From Tubulanus polymorphus (Eukaryota; Nemertea; Palaeonemertea; Tubulaniformes; Tubulanidae), in contig NC_134034.1 in assembly GCF_964204645.1 (NCBI RefSeq), forward strand, positions 13,957,962 through 14,017,961: a stretch of DNA of 60,000 nt, given 5' to 3'. The position numbers and the translations under genes are program-made. Of the stretch, positions 1 through 7,975 are shown in pieces (the first letter of the stretch is position 1; every line of letters starts with the position of its first letter). The notes under the pieces were generated by a model. It was not told where the DNA came from, made no database searches, and was given only the letters and a program-made list of their open reading frames with translations.

Positions 1-120
1 TTCAACATGAAATATAAACAAGAAAGTAATGAAAAAACGAACAGTTTAAATATTATCTGTTTCTGAAACCGATGATGATCATCATCATCAATATCACAGA
101 CGAATGGAGGCAAGTAGAGG

Positions 121-471
121 CATCAATCCTCCTGCGGCAGGGACTCGAACCTGATGGCATCCAGATTGCCACGGTACGAAACCCTGCCACACTAGACCTA
201 GTGCGCAGCAATTACACGCGCAGCTTAGATGATGTCATTAATAGCCAATCAGAAATTCAGTTTTATTTTAGCCCGGGTTTTCCCATTTATAGTTCTTCCG
301 TGAAATTTACCTCAGCGATTAACGAGCAATCTGTTTGGTGCCGCAAGATTTTGCGCGGTAAAGCTGCGCATGTACCTGCGCACCCGGTCTAGTGTGGCAG
401 GGGTTCGTGCCGTGGCTGAGTGTAGCAAGCGATGTCATCAGGTTCAAATCCCTCCCATGGGAGGATGTTGG
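121..471. mobile_element. Foldback element with tRNA-like arms, copy 1
   Basis: The left arm (121-199) and right arm (387-470) are inverted copies ending in CATC-ATCCTCC and GGAGGATG. The match continues inward (GTGCGCAGC... against GCTGCGCAT...), so each arm is over 100 bp. Each arm carries a pol III B-box-like motif pointing towards the nearer end of the element: GGTTCAAATCC on the plus strand at 441-451, and GGTTCGAGTCC on the minus strand near 141-151. The right arm also has an A-box-like GTGGCTGAGTG. The likely explanation is a foldback or MITE formed from two head-to-head tRNA-derived pieces. It has no coding capacity; the ORF across it is a by-product. Confidence 0.75.
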
Positions 472-865
472 CGTCCGACATGTTTGGACTGCGATTAATA
501 GGCCTATAGGTTAAGCGACAGATGAAATAAACTTACACTGTTTTCACTGTTTGATGTAATCAGTCGATGGAATCATGATGGAAATATCAGGATGGAATGA
601 CGTTATGCTTGACTGAGCGCCACCATGACCATGGCATATGTCAATGTGCACTGTTTGTATGTAGGATGTGACTGAAATAATATGATTTCCCGCAATATCT
701 GAGATGGAATATTTTTCGCCATTTAAACCAATGTTACAAACACTTACCAAATATTGAAATACTGATTTCAGGGGTCGGGAAGGAGGGTGGCAATGTTTGT
801 ATTAGGAGAGGTTTTTGCTTAATTTCGTGTTATGGTAAAGCACGCCATTTTGATATTGCGTCATA
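472..865. other. No gene seen
   Basis: AT-rich sequence with short ORFs only. In copies 3 and 4 a ~50 bp variant replaces part of it (24921-24973 and 36809-36862). No motif was recognised. Confidence 0.5.
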
Positions 866-896
866 GTGTACCTCAGATTGGGATTCCCGCCGGTAG

Positions 897-957
897 ACTG
901 GTCACCGCCACCTGCATTCGCAGGTAGAAATGGCAACCAGTCTATTGCAGGTCTCGG
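897..957. repeat. Imperfect hairpin
   Basis: TAGACTGGT and ACCAGTCTA form the outer stem and CCACCTGC and GCAGGTAGAAATGG the inner stem around a four-base loop. It is present at the same place in units 2, 3 and 4 (near 13258, 25281 and 37163). An 88-117 codon ORF crosses it, but this is best read as chance. Confidence 0.6.
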
Positions 958-1329
958 CTTCTTTTCGATTAGATTAGGTTTTATATTCTACGCAATATTC
1001 AAAGAATTTATTCTAATGAAAACCACGCTCTTTACCAATCTAATCATTCGTTTCGAGGTTTCCGTAATTACTACTTTAGTGTTCACAGAAATTCCGCTAT
1101 CGTTATTCATAGGGGCAGCACTGAACGGTTGTAATTTGATGCAGTCTTGCTATTTTACTGCGGCATGTGAGGAATACAGATTTTTCTTAAGTCAAATTTC
1201 ATTCATCACTCAACACTAGTTTGTTAGAAATTAATAACTGTACCAACATAAGAGCTTTATATAAGGAGAGTAAATTAATGGTATGATAGAATCTCCCTAA
1301 TTCCGATCATTGGGACCAACAAAATTCAT

Positions 1330-1475
1330 CCGTTTTACGGCAAATCCGGATTAAAAGTCATTTTCGTGTATATTAACGATAAAATTGACTGTATATATTA
1401 TCCGGATTAGACCAAAATTCGGTCGATGCGGATTAAACGATTTAGTTTGACTGTATTAGCCAATAGAATCAGTAT
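1330..1475. mobile_element. Possible Tigger/pogo-type MITE remnant
   Basis: Repeated and inverted CCGGATTA and TTATCCGGATTAG motifs alternate with AATTCGGATTAA, a style seen in the termini of some Tc1/pogo-type miniature elements. The same block occurs in every unit, including the truncated copy 5 (about 49475-49630). The ends were not delimited, so this is a weak call. Confidence 0.3.
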
Positions 1476-1530
1476 TCGCCCATCGAACTGGCCCCAGGGC
1501 ACTAAAATTACCAAGAAACAAACACTGACG

Positions 1531-1905
1531 AGTGTTGGCCTGCTAAATAAACGCAGAAACCCTAGTGTTGGCCTATTTAATAAACGTAGAAACCCTAGTG
1601 TTGGCCTGTTTAATAAACGTAGAATTCCTAGTGTTGGCCTGTTTAATAAACGCAGTAACCCTAGTGTTGGCCTGGGTGAATAAACGCAGAAACCCTAGTG
1701 TTGGCCTGTTTAATAAACGTAGAAACCCTAGTGTTGGCCTGTTTAATAAACGTAGAAACCCTAGTGTTGGCCTGTTTAATAAACGTAGAAACCCTAGTGT
1801 TGGCCTGTTTAATAAACTCAATAACCCTAGTGTTGGCCTGCTTAAGAAACGCAGTAACCCTAGCGTTGGCCTGTTTAATAAACGCCGAAACCTTAGTGTT
1901 GGCCT
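1531..1905 (+). repeat. 33-bp minisatellite, unit 1
   Basis: About 11 tandem copies of a 33-bp unit centred on AACCCTAGTGTTGGCCTG and TTTAATAAACG. Because 33 is a multiple of three, several frames on both strands stay open and give repetitive peptides (NPSVGLFNKRR and similar), which are by-products. The array ends just before the SINE head. Confidence 0.95.
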
Positions 1906-1952
1906 TGTACCACACTGACCACACATATTCACAAACCAGGTCAGTCACTAGA

Positions 1953-2056
1953 ACTCAGCGGTCTAGTGGTTAGCGTGTTCGGCCGGCATGCTGGAGGTCG
2001 CAGGTTCGAGTCCTGCTAGGGTTAGGGTTACGATCGATCTAGGGTTAGGGTTAGTG
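1953..2056 (+). mobile_element. tRNA-derived SINE head with TTAGGG-like tail, unit 1
   Basis: GCGGTCTAGTGGTTAGCG matches a pol III A box and resembles tRNA-Glu-type D arms. GCAGGTTCGAGTCCTGC has a B box inside a perfect 5-bp T stem. The acceptor ends do not pair, so this is not a functional tRNA gene. It is followed by TAGGGTTAGGGTTA, a CGATCGATC palindrome and a second AGGGTTAGGGTTA. The following ~150 bp, shared by all units, may be the SINE body. Confidence 0.8.
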
Positions 2057-2360
2057 CCTCAACTTGGGGTTAATTTTTGGCCCAGCGAGGTATTTGTAGT
2101 ACGATGATCATCTGTTTGACTCGGGTTGTTTTTTGGTCAATAGATTCTATACTAACTTATATATTTTGAACACAAATATTTGCTTTATCCTTAGAAGCCA
2201 CTTTATTTAAAAGATACTTCGCTCAATACAGTAGTTTATTTCTAAATGAATAAAAGAGTTGGTGACATTATTCAATATATATAAAAACCACAATATCTAT
2301 TTTAAGGTTGGTATGCAACAATTTCCACTCTTTTCCATAGGTGTCGCTTTGGATAAATAT

Positions 2361-2645
2361 CTATATCTCTTGACCCAATGGACCGATTACGATTAAACTT
2401 GATACACAGGAACTTTTATCAAGTAGCACTCGGGGTGGGTGAAATCGCTCTAGGTTGAAGTTACACTGTCCTAAATTGGCTCCAAACAACGTGAAATTGG
2501 TAGTTAGGCCTACTACGAGTACGGGTAGAACACAGTTTGAAATCGTATCGTTGTAGGTTATCGTAAAGAAGATGAATACGACGATTAACAGTACAAATAT
2601 CGTTATAGACACGGTTTTAGTCGAGACATTGATGGCCGGGTTTAA
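2361..2645 (-). pseudogene. Short membrane-protein-like ORF, unit 1
   Basis: The frame is open from an in-frame TAG upstream (2645 on the minus strand) to a stop at 2361, about 94 codons, with no ATG near its start; it could be a last exon. It has two hydrophobic segments, one around ITIFVLLIVVFIFFTITY and one around CVLPVLVVGLTTNFTLFG, separated by a short polar turn with an N-glycosylation-type NDT, then a polar tail with three Cys. The product is not recognised. The pairing of the last two helices loosely recalls class C GPCR-type receptors, but that is a guess. The few differences noted between units 1, 2 and 3 in this frame are synonymous, whereas unit 5 has an 8-bp insertion that shifts the frame. 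Confidence 0.4.
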
Positions 2646-2748
2646 CTATTCCTGGATATGACCATGCTTCACAATTAAATTCATCTTCTGAATGAGGACG
2701 ACCATCGAACACGTGTCTAATCGCGTCATAACGGGTACGGGGTGTCCC
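2617..2748 (-). pseudogene. Soluble-domain-like ORF fragment beside the membrane ORF, unit 1
   Basis: In another minus-strand frame a 43-codon fragment ends at a TAA that overlaps the membrane-like ORF. It includes HSEDEFNCEAWSYPG and PGHQCLD and has a protein-like composition. Read together, the two fragments look like one polypeptide (Cys-containing outer part, then two membrane helices) split by a frame change, or two exons. The stop after LD is also present in unit 5 (GAC to GAT, silent), but most other unit 5 changes alter the residue. No family was recognised. Confidence 0.3.
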
Positions 2749-3012
2749 GCGTTCGAACCAAGTAATTACTGATACTGGTTCAGAGTGGTCTTTGTACAGG
2801 GGTGTCCAGGGTTCGAACTGAGTAGTGGTCCAAGTTGTCCTGATGCTGAATGGAGGATGTACAGGGTTGTGTCCCGGGTTCGAGAACCAGTAATTACTGA
2901 TACTGATTCAGAGTGGTCCTGATGCTGATTAGATGATGTACAGGGGTGTCCCGGGTTCGAACTCAGTAGTGGTCCAAGTTGTCCTGATGCTGAATGGAGG
3001 ATGTACACGGGT
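2735..3012 (+). repeat. Tandem repeat with B-box-like motif, unit 1, left block
   Basis: Several repeats of roughly 85-95 bp (TGTACAGGGGTGTCCCGGGTTCGAA, then ATTACTGATACTG..., GTGGTCCTGATGCTGA...). Each contains GGGTTCGAA(C/G), similar to the T arm and B box of a tRNA. Repeated short minus-strand ORFs here are by-products. The array continues at 3225-3360 beyond the 178-bp MITE. Confidence 0.8.
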
Positions 3013-3018
3013 GTCCCG

Positions 3019-3196
3019 ACCGTACGGTGCTGCCGCTATGCTCATCGTTAGCGGGATTTCCATACACTAACTGAAGTCAACTCTGGCAATCGTCGTGCTG
3101 TCCAGCTATACTCCGTAACCCTTGCTTGCCAGAGTTGACTAACGTTAGTGTATGAAAATCCCGCTACCGATGAGCATAGAGGCAGCACCGTACGGT
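3019..3196. mobile_element. 178-bp palindromic MITE, unit 1
   Basis: Two ~70 bp inverted arms (about nine in ten bases paired) begin and end with ACCGTACGGT, itself a palindrome, around a ~35 bp loop. It sits inside the B-box-like tandem repeats. A transcript would fold into a long hairpin. No clear target-site duplication was seen. Confidence 0.85.
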
Positions 3197-3224
3197 GAAA
3201 TGTTGATATCTTAACAAAAGTAAT

Positions 3225-3360
3225 TACTGATTCTGATTGGTCCTGATGTTGAATGGAGGATGTACAGGGGTATCCCGGGTTCGAACCAGTAATTACTGAT
3301 ACTGGTTCAGAGTGGTCTTGATACTGAATAGAGGATGTACAGGTGTCCTGGGTTCGACCC
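3225..3360 (+). repeat. Tandem repeat with B-box-like motif, unit 1, right block
   Basis: Continuation of the repeat block after the MITE at 3019-3196, with two more GGGTTCGA motifs. Confidence 0.75.
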
Positions 3361-3445
3361 CGCCACGAAAAATGATTAAATAACGCACACACGACTTACA
3401 GCAACAATTATCTATATTTATTCCTCATTGTCATGTAACACACCC

Positions 3446-3654
3446 GGACGCAGTTCTACAGTTGTGTTAGAGTTAACTCCGAGTTAAAGTTAATTCATTT
3501 TCAATAAGTTACCCCAGTTTCACAAAAAGGTTTAACTCTTAAATCGGTTTAATTTCTTCATTAATTCAGTTTATCTTAAATCGATTTAGGCCTTAATCCT
3601 TTTTGTGAAACTGGGCCCAGAGTTAAATCTTAACTCAACAACTGTGGAACTGGA
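3446..3654. mobile_element. Nested MITE pair, unit 1
   Basis: The outer inverted repeats are CAGTTCTACAGTTGTGTTAG and its counterpart around CAACAACTGTGGAACTGG. Inside is a second element, 3515-3618, with termini CAGTTTCACAAAAAGG and CCTTTTTGTGAAACTG. Both flanks of the outer element read CCC. Unit 5 lacks the whole insertion (GCACCTGCC near 51590), so the empty site confirms the boundaries. Confidence 0.75.
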
Positions 3655-3750
3655 CCCTGCCCTTTTAAGAATAGTAGTTGGACCATCGAATTGAAACCCT
3701 CGCATACCAGGGTAAGAAAGAAAAAATGAATTCCTCGAGTGGACACCAGG

Positions 3751-4058
3751 GGTCGCAGTTCCACAAAAAACGATGCTTTTTTTAACTGAATTTGTGAAGA
3801 AATTTAATCTGGATCTCACAAAAAGATCTTTTTTGTTGATCTTTGATAACTAATCCGTATATGTGAAACCGTACCCTCGGTAGGATTTGGTTTATGATGC
3901 GAGGGTTTCAATCAGATTTAGATGCTGCAGTTTCGCACACTGAATAGCGAGTATTTAATACCGTCGAGTCCAGTTTCACAGAGAAAGGATGAATCAATAT
4001 AGGCGGTAAAGTCGAATAGAGAAGTTTTTTGAGTAAATTATTTCTATGAAACTGAACC
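3751..4058. mobile_element. Cluster of degenerate GTTTCA-type MITEs
   Basis: Two more short elements with related termini follow: about 3754-3876 (GCAGTTCCACAAAAAA to TGTGAAACCGTACCC) and 3971-4054 (CAGTTTCACAGAG to CTATGAAACTG). They recur in units 2, 3 and 5; unit 5 has an extra rearranged member around 51848-51950. Confidence 0.55.
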
Positions 4059-4142
4059 CGTGGGATTTACGTGTGACGCACTGATTGTGTGTGAAACTGC
4101 TGACGTCTGTAATCACAACTAAAACAACACAGAAAATTCATC

Positions 4143-4148
4143 TTTATT
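4143..4148 (-). terminator. Poly(A) signal of the candidate gene, unit 1
   Basis: AATAAA on the minus strand (TTTATT on the plus) followed about 20 bases on by a TG- and T-rich stretch. Equivalent signals lie at 16647, 28575 and 52126. It ends a ~1.1 kb region (4150-5260) without coding features that would be the 3' UTR. Confidence 0.4.
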
Positions 4149-6120
4149 TCAAATAAAACAGAACAACAGTTCACACGAAATATTATAGTCCCATAATAAA
4201 GAAAACCTGTCGATATTTCAACTCAATCAATGAAATCATAATCATTATACAATATGTGTATCATACAATTTTTTACAAAACCAGACCAATAAAACTGGGT
4301 GGTGGGGTACAAACAATTACAAACTAATGCAACCAGTTATCGCTGCTTTACAGCTACATTTAATCTTCAATTTCAATTTTCACTTAAACTTTAAAACCCA
4401 CTATATAGAAACTTAATAGAAGTAAAAGACACAACATTTTGGAGTCTCTGTAGAGACCATCATCAAGTCTGAAGAATAACTAAAACAGGGAAAAACAAGT
4501 TAATTAGGAAAGTAAAGCGAGTGTTCAGTGCTAAGGTCGAGAGGTTTTGTTATTTTGTGCGTATAGGTTGTTCTAGTTATTTCTTCATTATACTTTTATT
4601 ATTTTGATTCTTGATAAATGAATTTTGCCTTAAATTTGCATATAGCAGGGTTTAAATTATATATTCTATGCCCGAGTCAGGCTATTATTCTATTAGCAAA
4701 AATGACACCACAGCTTTGAGAGACGAATCAGGGGATGACTTTATTGTTTTTATGTATACGTGATACACAGTCTATCAAACCATCACAAACAGTAGGCTGC
4801 CCGTGCCGGTCGGCACAGATAAACAATATTCATTTGGCTTTAAACTTAAAAATTGCAGATCTGAAATAAGTGGCATCATATCAATCTCCAGGTAGATGGC
4901 TGGTCCCTGTCCCTGTCAAATGGCAAATTGGTCCCGATCCCCACTTCGTCCTAGAATAGAGAAAACTTGCGTCAGCAAATATTACATAGAAAATGTTCAA
5001 TTGAATTAACAGTCAAGTGGGAATTGTCTTCATGACATAATTCGGTAACTAGAATCTATAATTACCTTATAATACTAGATAATTCAACACCATTATTCAA
5101 TCTTTGATCACTTTTCAAACTGTTCTATTGGACAAATTTCATGCTGCAAAAAATCATTATACTATGAAAATACTAAGTAATGTATTTATAACAGTCTGAA
5201 ATTGGGGCTAAATTCTATTAGAAAATCAATCATTTTCAAACTTGTGTTGAGCAGGATTAAGCAGCAGCAGCAGCAGACGCAGCCGCAGCCGCAGCAGCAG
5301 CAGCAGCAGCCGCACTGCTTTCCTGAGAATCACACATAAAAATTCTGTACAGAATAATTAAATGTTAGAATATAATGAAATTAGAGCACAGTGGAGTGAT
5401 GAAAGACTCACCATTTCTAAACTCATATCAGATTAGTTCAGTGCCATCTAGCAGGATTTCACTTCCAACAGTAATAATGTCATGAAGTTAAGAGAACTGA
5501 TGATTTTCTGAGAAAATAAATTCTTAAAACGATAGCAGCAGCTTCAGCAACTAGAGCTTCTTTACTCTTTGAAGATGAATATTTTCAATTTCTCCAGTTC
5601 CAATTAGTGTTGGGCGTATTGCATTCTGGAAAGAGAAAATTATGCCAGAAAATGGTTAATGAAATAGATAGAAACTGCAACTTGTTTGTGTTCAATTGAC
5701 AGAAAACCTACCGGGTTAATGAGTAGTTTATCACAATGTGTCGAGTATATGCAGATTTCTGAGAGGTTTGATGGTAGCTTTAGACTGCGTCCTCAAGTAA
5801 AACGTTGATACCTGCCAACATTGACCGATCAAAACATCATTTTCTGGACTTGATTTGAAGATCACCACAAATTACTGCAATAAATCGATATAAAACTCAC
5901 CGCTTCTGACTCGTTTGATTTGTGGAGCGCAATGTTTACTGCAAGTTCAGCTTTATTTTAGACCCTAGAATACAACAGTTGTATAATTTTGATGATTCGA
6001 ACTTTGACCAGAATAGAAGTGATTGAAAATTCGCCTTCACTGATTAATGTAGCTTCTAATCAGGAAATGAGTTTATAAATGTACAGTCAAACAGAGACTA
6101 GAATCTGTAGAGATATTTAC

Positions 6121-6234
6121 CGGTACCGTATTGGTTTTGAGGATCTAAAGCGATGTCCATCTTAAACAAATGTGAAGTGAATTCCCAATGTTTACTGTTC
6201 ACAGATTCTATCAAGGTTCCAGTTATTTCAGCTC
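6121..6234 (-). CDS. Exon-like segment c, unit 1
   Basis: The segment is bounded by TTTATATTTAG and GTAAATATC. In the frame that follows exon b with one base carried over it is fully open, about 38 codons, with a balanced composition that includes HWEFTSHLFKMDIALDPQ. I do not recognise the family. Units 1 and 2 keep the frame; units 3 and 5 have one extra G that shifts it and brings a stop soon after. Confidence 0.42.
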
Positions 6235-6407
6235 CTAAATATAAATTTTAGAAATTGTCAGTTAAGTTGTTATGAAATAAGAGCAGTTTCACACCAAATC
6301 AAACTAAGCCGTGATCTTTGAGTGATTGAATGCTGGAAACATAAACAGATAGAATAATTTATATAGAACAGTTCTCTAAAAATAATGAATTTCCAAACAG
6401 GTTTTAC

Positions 6408-6962
6408 CTGCTACTGCTGCTGTTGCAGCTGGTGGTGGGGCTGTTGCTGCATAGTGCTGGTACTGCGGGTACTGCCAGTGCTGCTGTTGCAGCTGGTGGT
6501 GGCGCTGTTGCTGCATAGTACTGGTACTGCGGGTACTGCCAGTGCTGCTGTTGCAGCTGCTGGTGGCGCTGTTGCTGCATAGTGCTGGTACTGCGGGTAC
6601 TGCCAGTGCTGCTGTTGCAGCTGGTGGTGGCGCCGTTGCTGCATGGTGCTGGTACTGCGGGTACTGCCAGTGCTGCTGTTGCAGCTGCTGGTGGCGCTGT
6701 TGCTGCATGGTGCTGGTACTGCAGGTACTGCCAGTGCTGCTGTTGCAGCTGGTGGTGGCGCCGTTGCTGCATGGTGCTGGTACTGCGGTTACTGCCAGTG
6801 CTGCTGTTGCAGCTGCTGGTGGCGCTGTTGCTGCATGGTGCTGGTACTGCAGGTACTGCCAGTGCTGCTGTTGCAGCTGCTGGTGGCGCTGTTGCTGCAT
6901 GGTGCTGGTACTGCAGGTACTGCCAGTGCTGCTGTTGCTGCTGCTGCGGTGTGTATCTCATC
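6408..6962 (-). CDS. Repeat-coding exon (64-bp minisatellite), unit 1
   Basis: About 8.5 copies of a 64-bp unit lie between an acceptor (TTACAG, preceded by CTCTCAG) and a donor (CAG then GTAAAA). Since 64 leaves remainder one on division by three, successive repeats are read in rotating frames, giving peptides of the types QQQRHQQLQQQHWQYPQ, AATAPPAAATAALAV and CSNSATSSCNSSTGST in turn. All three minus-strand frames stay open for more than 75 codons, the longest 185 codons from ATG at 6961. The frame that continues into exon c begins at the ATG at 6900. Low-complexity sequence alone can give open frames, so coding is not proven. Confidence 0.45.
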
Positions 6963-7206
6963 CTGTAACTGAGAGTAAAACTGTAATTTTTAGTTCAAAA
7001 ATAATTAAAAATATCAACAGAGACTGTTTAAGAATTCTGTGGAGAAATTCATTACCAGTTTTGTACTTACCTTAAATGAGCCTGTTTAAATAGTAAATTC
7101 TATTGCATTCATTTCATTCTGAAAAGAAAAAGAAACAATAATCAGTGACAATAGAGCAGAATGTAACATCTCAAAGTTATCAATCAATCAGACAGAAACA
7201 GTACAG

Positions 7207-7405
7207 GATTTCTGTGGATTAAACTGCTGTACTTATTTCATACTGATTGTACAGTTACAGATACATGTAACATTGTGTACAGATACAGAGTACAGATCAC
7301 TGCATTACTTCATCCTGTGAATGAACAGTGATTTAATGTTCTTTCATCTTCATTAGATTCCCATCAGTCTAACTAAAACATCAGAACATTTTAACTCATC
7401 TAACC
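7207..7405 (+). repeat. Left arm of ~4.35 kb inverted repeat, unit 1
   Basis: About 200 bp matching 11358-11554 in reverse complement with few mismatches. Both arms abut pyrimidine-rich tracts on their inner side. The pair recurs in each complete unit. Confidence 0.9.
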
Positions 7406-7566
7406 TCCCGACCCGACCCTCCCAGACCCCATCCCTCCCACTCTCCCACACCCCTTCCCTCCCGCCCTCCCAAACCCCTTCCCTCCCCGACCCCTTCCCT
7501 CCCACCGTCCGATACCCCTTCCCTCCAGCGCCCCTTCCCTCCCTCCCTTCCTCCCTCCCTCCCTCC
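7406..7566 (+). repeat. Pyrimidine-rich tract, unit 1, left
   Basis: An almost pure C/T run built of CCCTTCCCTCCC-type blocks, about 160 bp. It leads into the 26-bp minisatellite. Counterparts: 19843-20050, 31667-31782 and 55022-55116. Confidence 0.9.
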
Positions 7567-7975
7567 CTCAATGCCCTCCCACCTGGCCCTCCCTCAATGC
7601 CCTCCCACCTGGCCCTCCCTCAATGCCCTCCCACCTAGCCCTCCCTCAATGCCCTCCCACCTGGCCCACCCTCAATGCCCTCCCACCTAGCCCTCCCTCA
7701 ATGCCCTCCCACCTGGCCCTCCCTCAATGCCCTCCCACCTAGCCCTCCCTCAATGCCCTCCCACCTGGCCCACCCTCAATGCCCTCCCACCTGGCCCACC
7801 CTCAATGCCCTCCCACCTAGCCCTCCCTCAATGCCCTCCCACCTAGCCCTCCCTCAATGCCCTCCCATCATAGCCCTACCTCAATGCCCTCCCACCTAGC
7901 CCTCCCTCAATGCCCTCCCACCTAGCCCTCCCTCAATGCCCTCCCATCATAGCCCTACCTCAATGCCTCCTCAAC
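7567..7975 (+). repeat. 26-bp minisatellite, unit 1
   Basis: About 15 copies of CTCAATGCCCTCCCACCTGG-type units (26 bp), with CCTAGCC and CCTGGCC variants. Confidence 0.92.

Larger units (their letters stand above)
4120..7118 (-). other. Candidate spliced gene, minus strand, unit 1
   Basis: Reading the minus strand, exon-like segments with GT-AG borders follow each other: a 7071-7118 (donor GTAAGT), b 6408-6962 (64-bp repeats; donor GTAAAA), c 6121-6234 (donor GTAAAT), d 5901-5964 (donor GTGAGT), e 5712-5811 (donor GTAGGT), f from 5625 (possible donor GTAAAG), g 5412-5507 (donor GTGAGT), h from 5322 to a poly(A) signal at 4143-4148. Acceptors have pyrimidine runs before AG. One possible reading frame uses b from an ATG at 6900, then c, a shorter d (starting 5938) and e, ending in e. 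Segments f and g have stops in all frames, so they would be 3' UTR or decayed. Exon h encodes a short run of Ala then stop in one frame. Product not recognised. It could be a real gene, a pseudogene or a noncoding RNA. Confidence 0.5.

Noticed and set aside
72-392. 106-codon ORF found in units 1, 2, 3 and 4
   Set aside because: It lies across the foldback element with tRNA-like arms and codes nothing recognisable.
866-1219. 88-117 codon ORF in four units
   Set aside because: It covers a hairpin and a unit 1 frame difference changes its end; no ATG and no recognisable motif.
1426-1973. ORFs with NPSVGLFNKRR-type repeats
   Set aside because: The 33-bp minisatellite is divisible by three and keeps several frames open; no coding evidence outside the array.
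1953-2020. Functional tRNA gene
   Set aside because: A and B boxes and a T stem are present, but the acceptor arms do not pair and no clear anticodon stem forms; it is a tRNA-derived SINE head.
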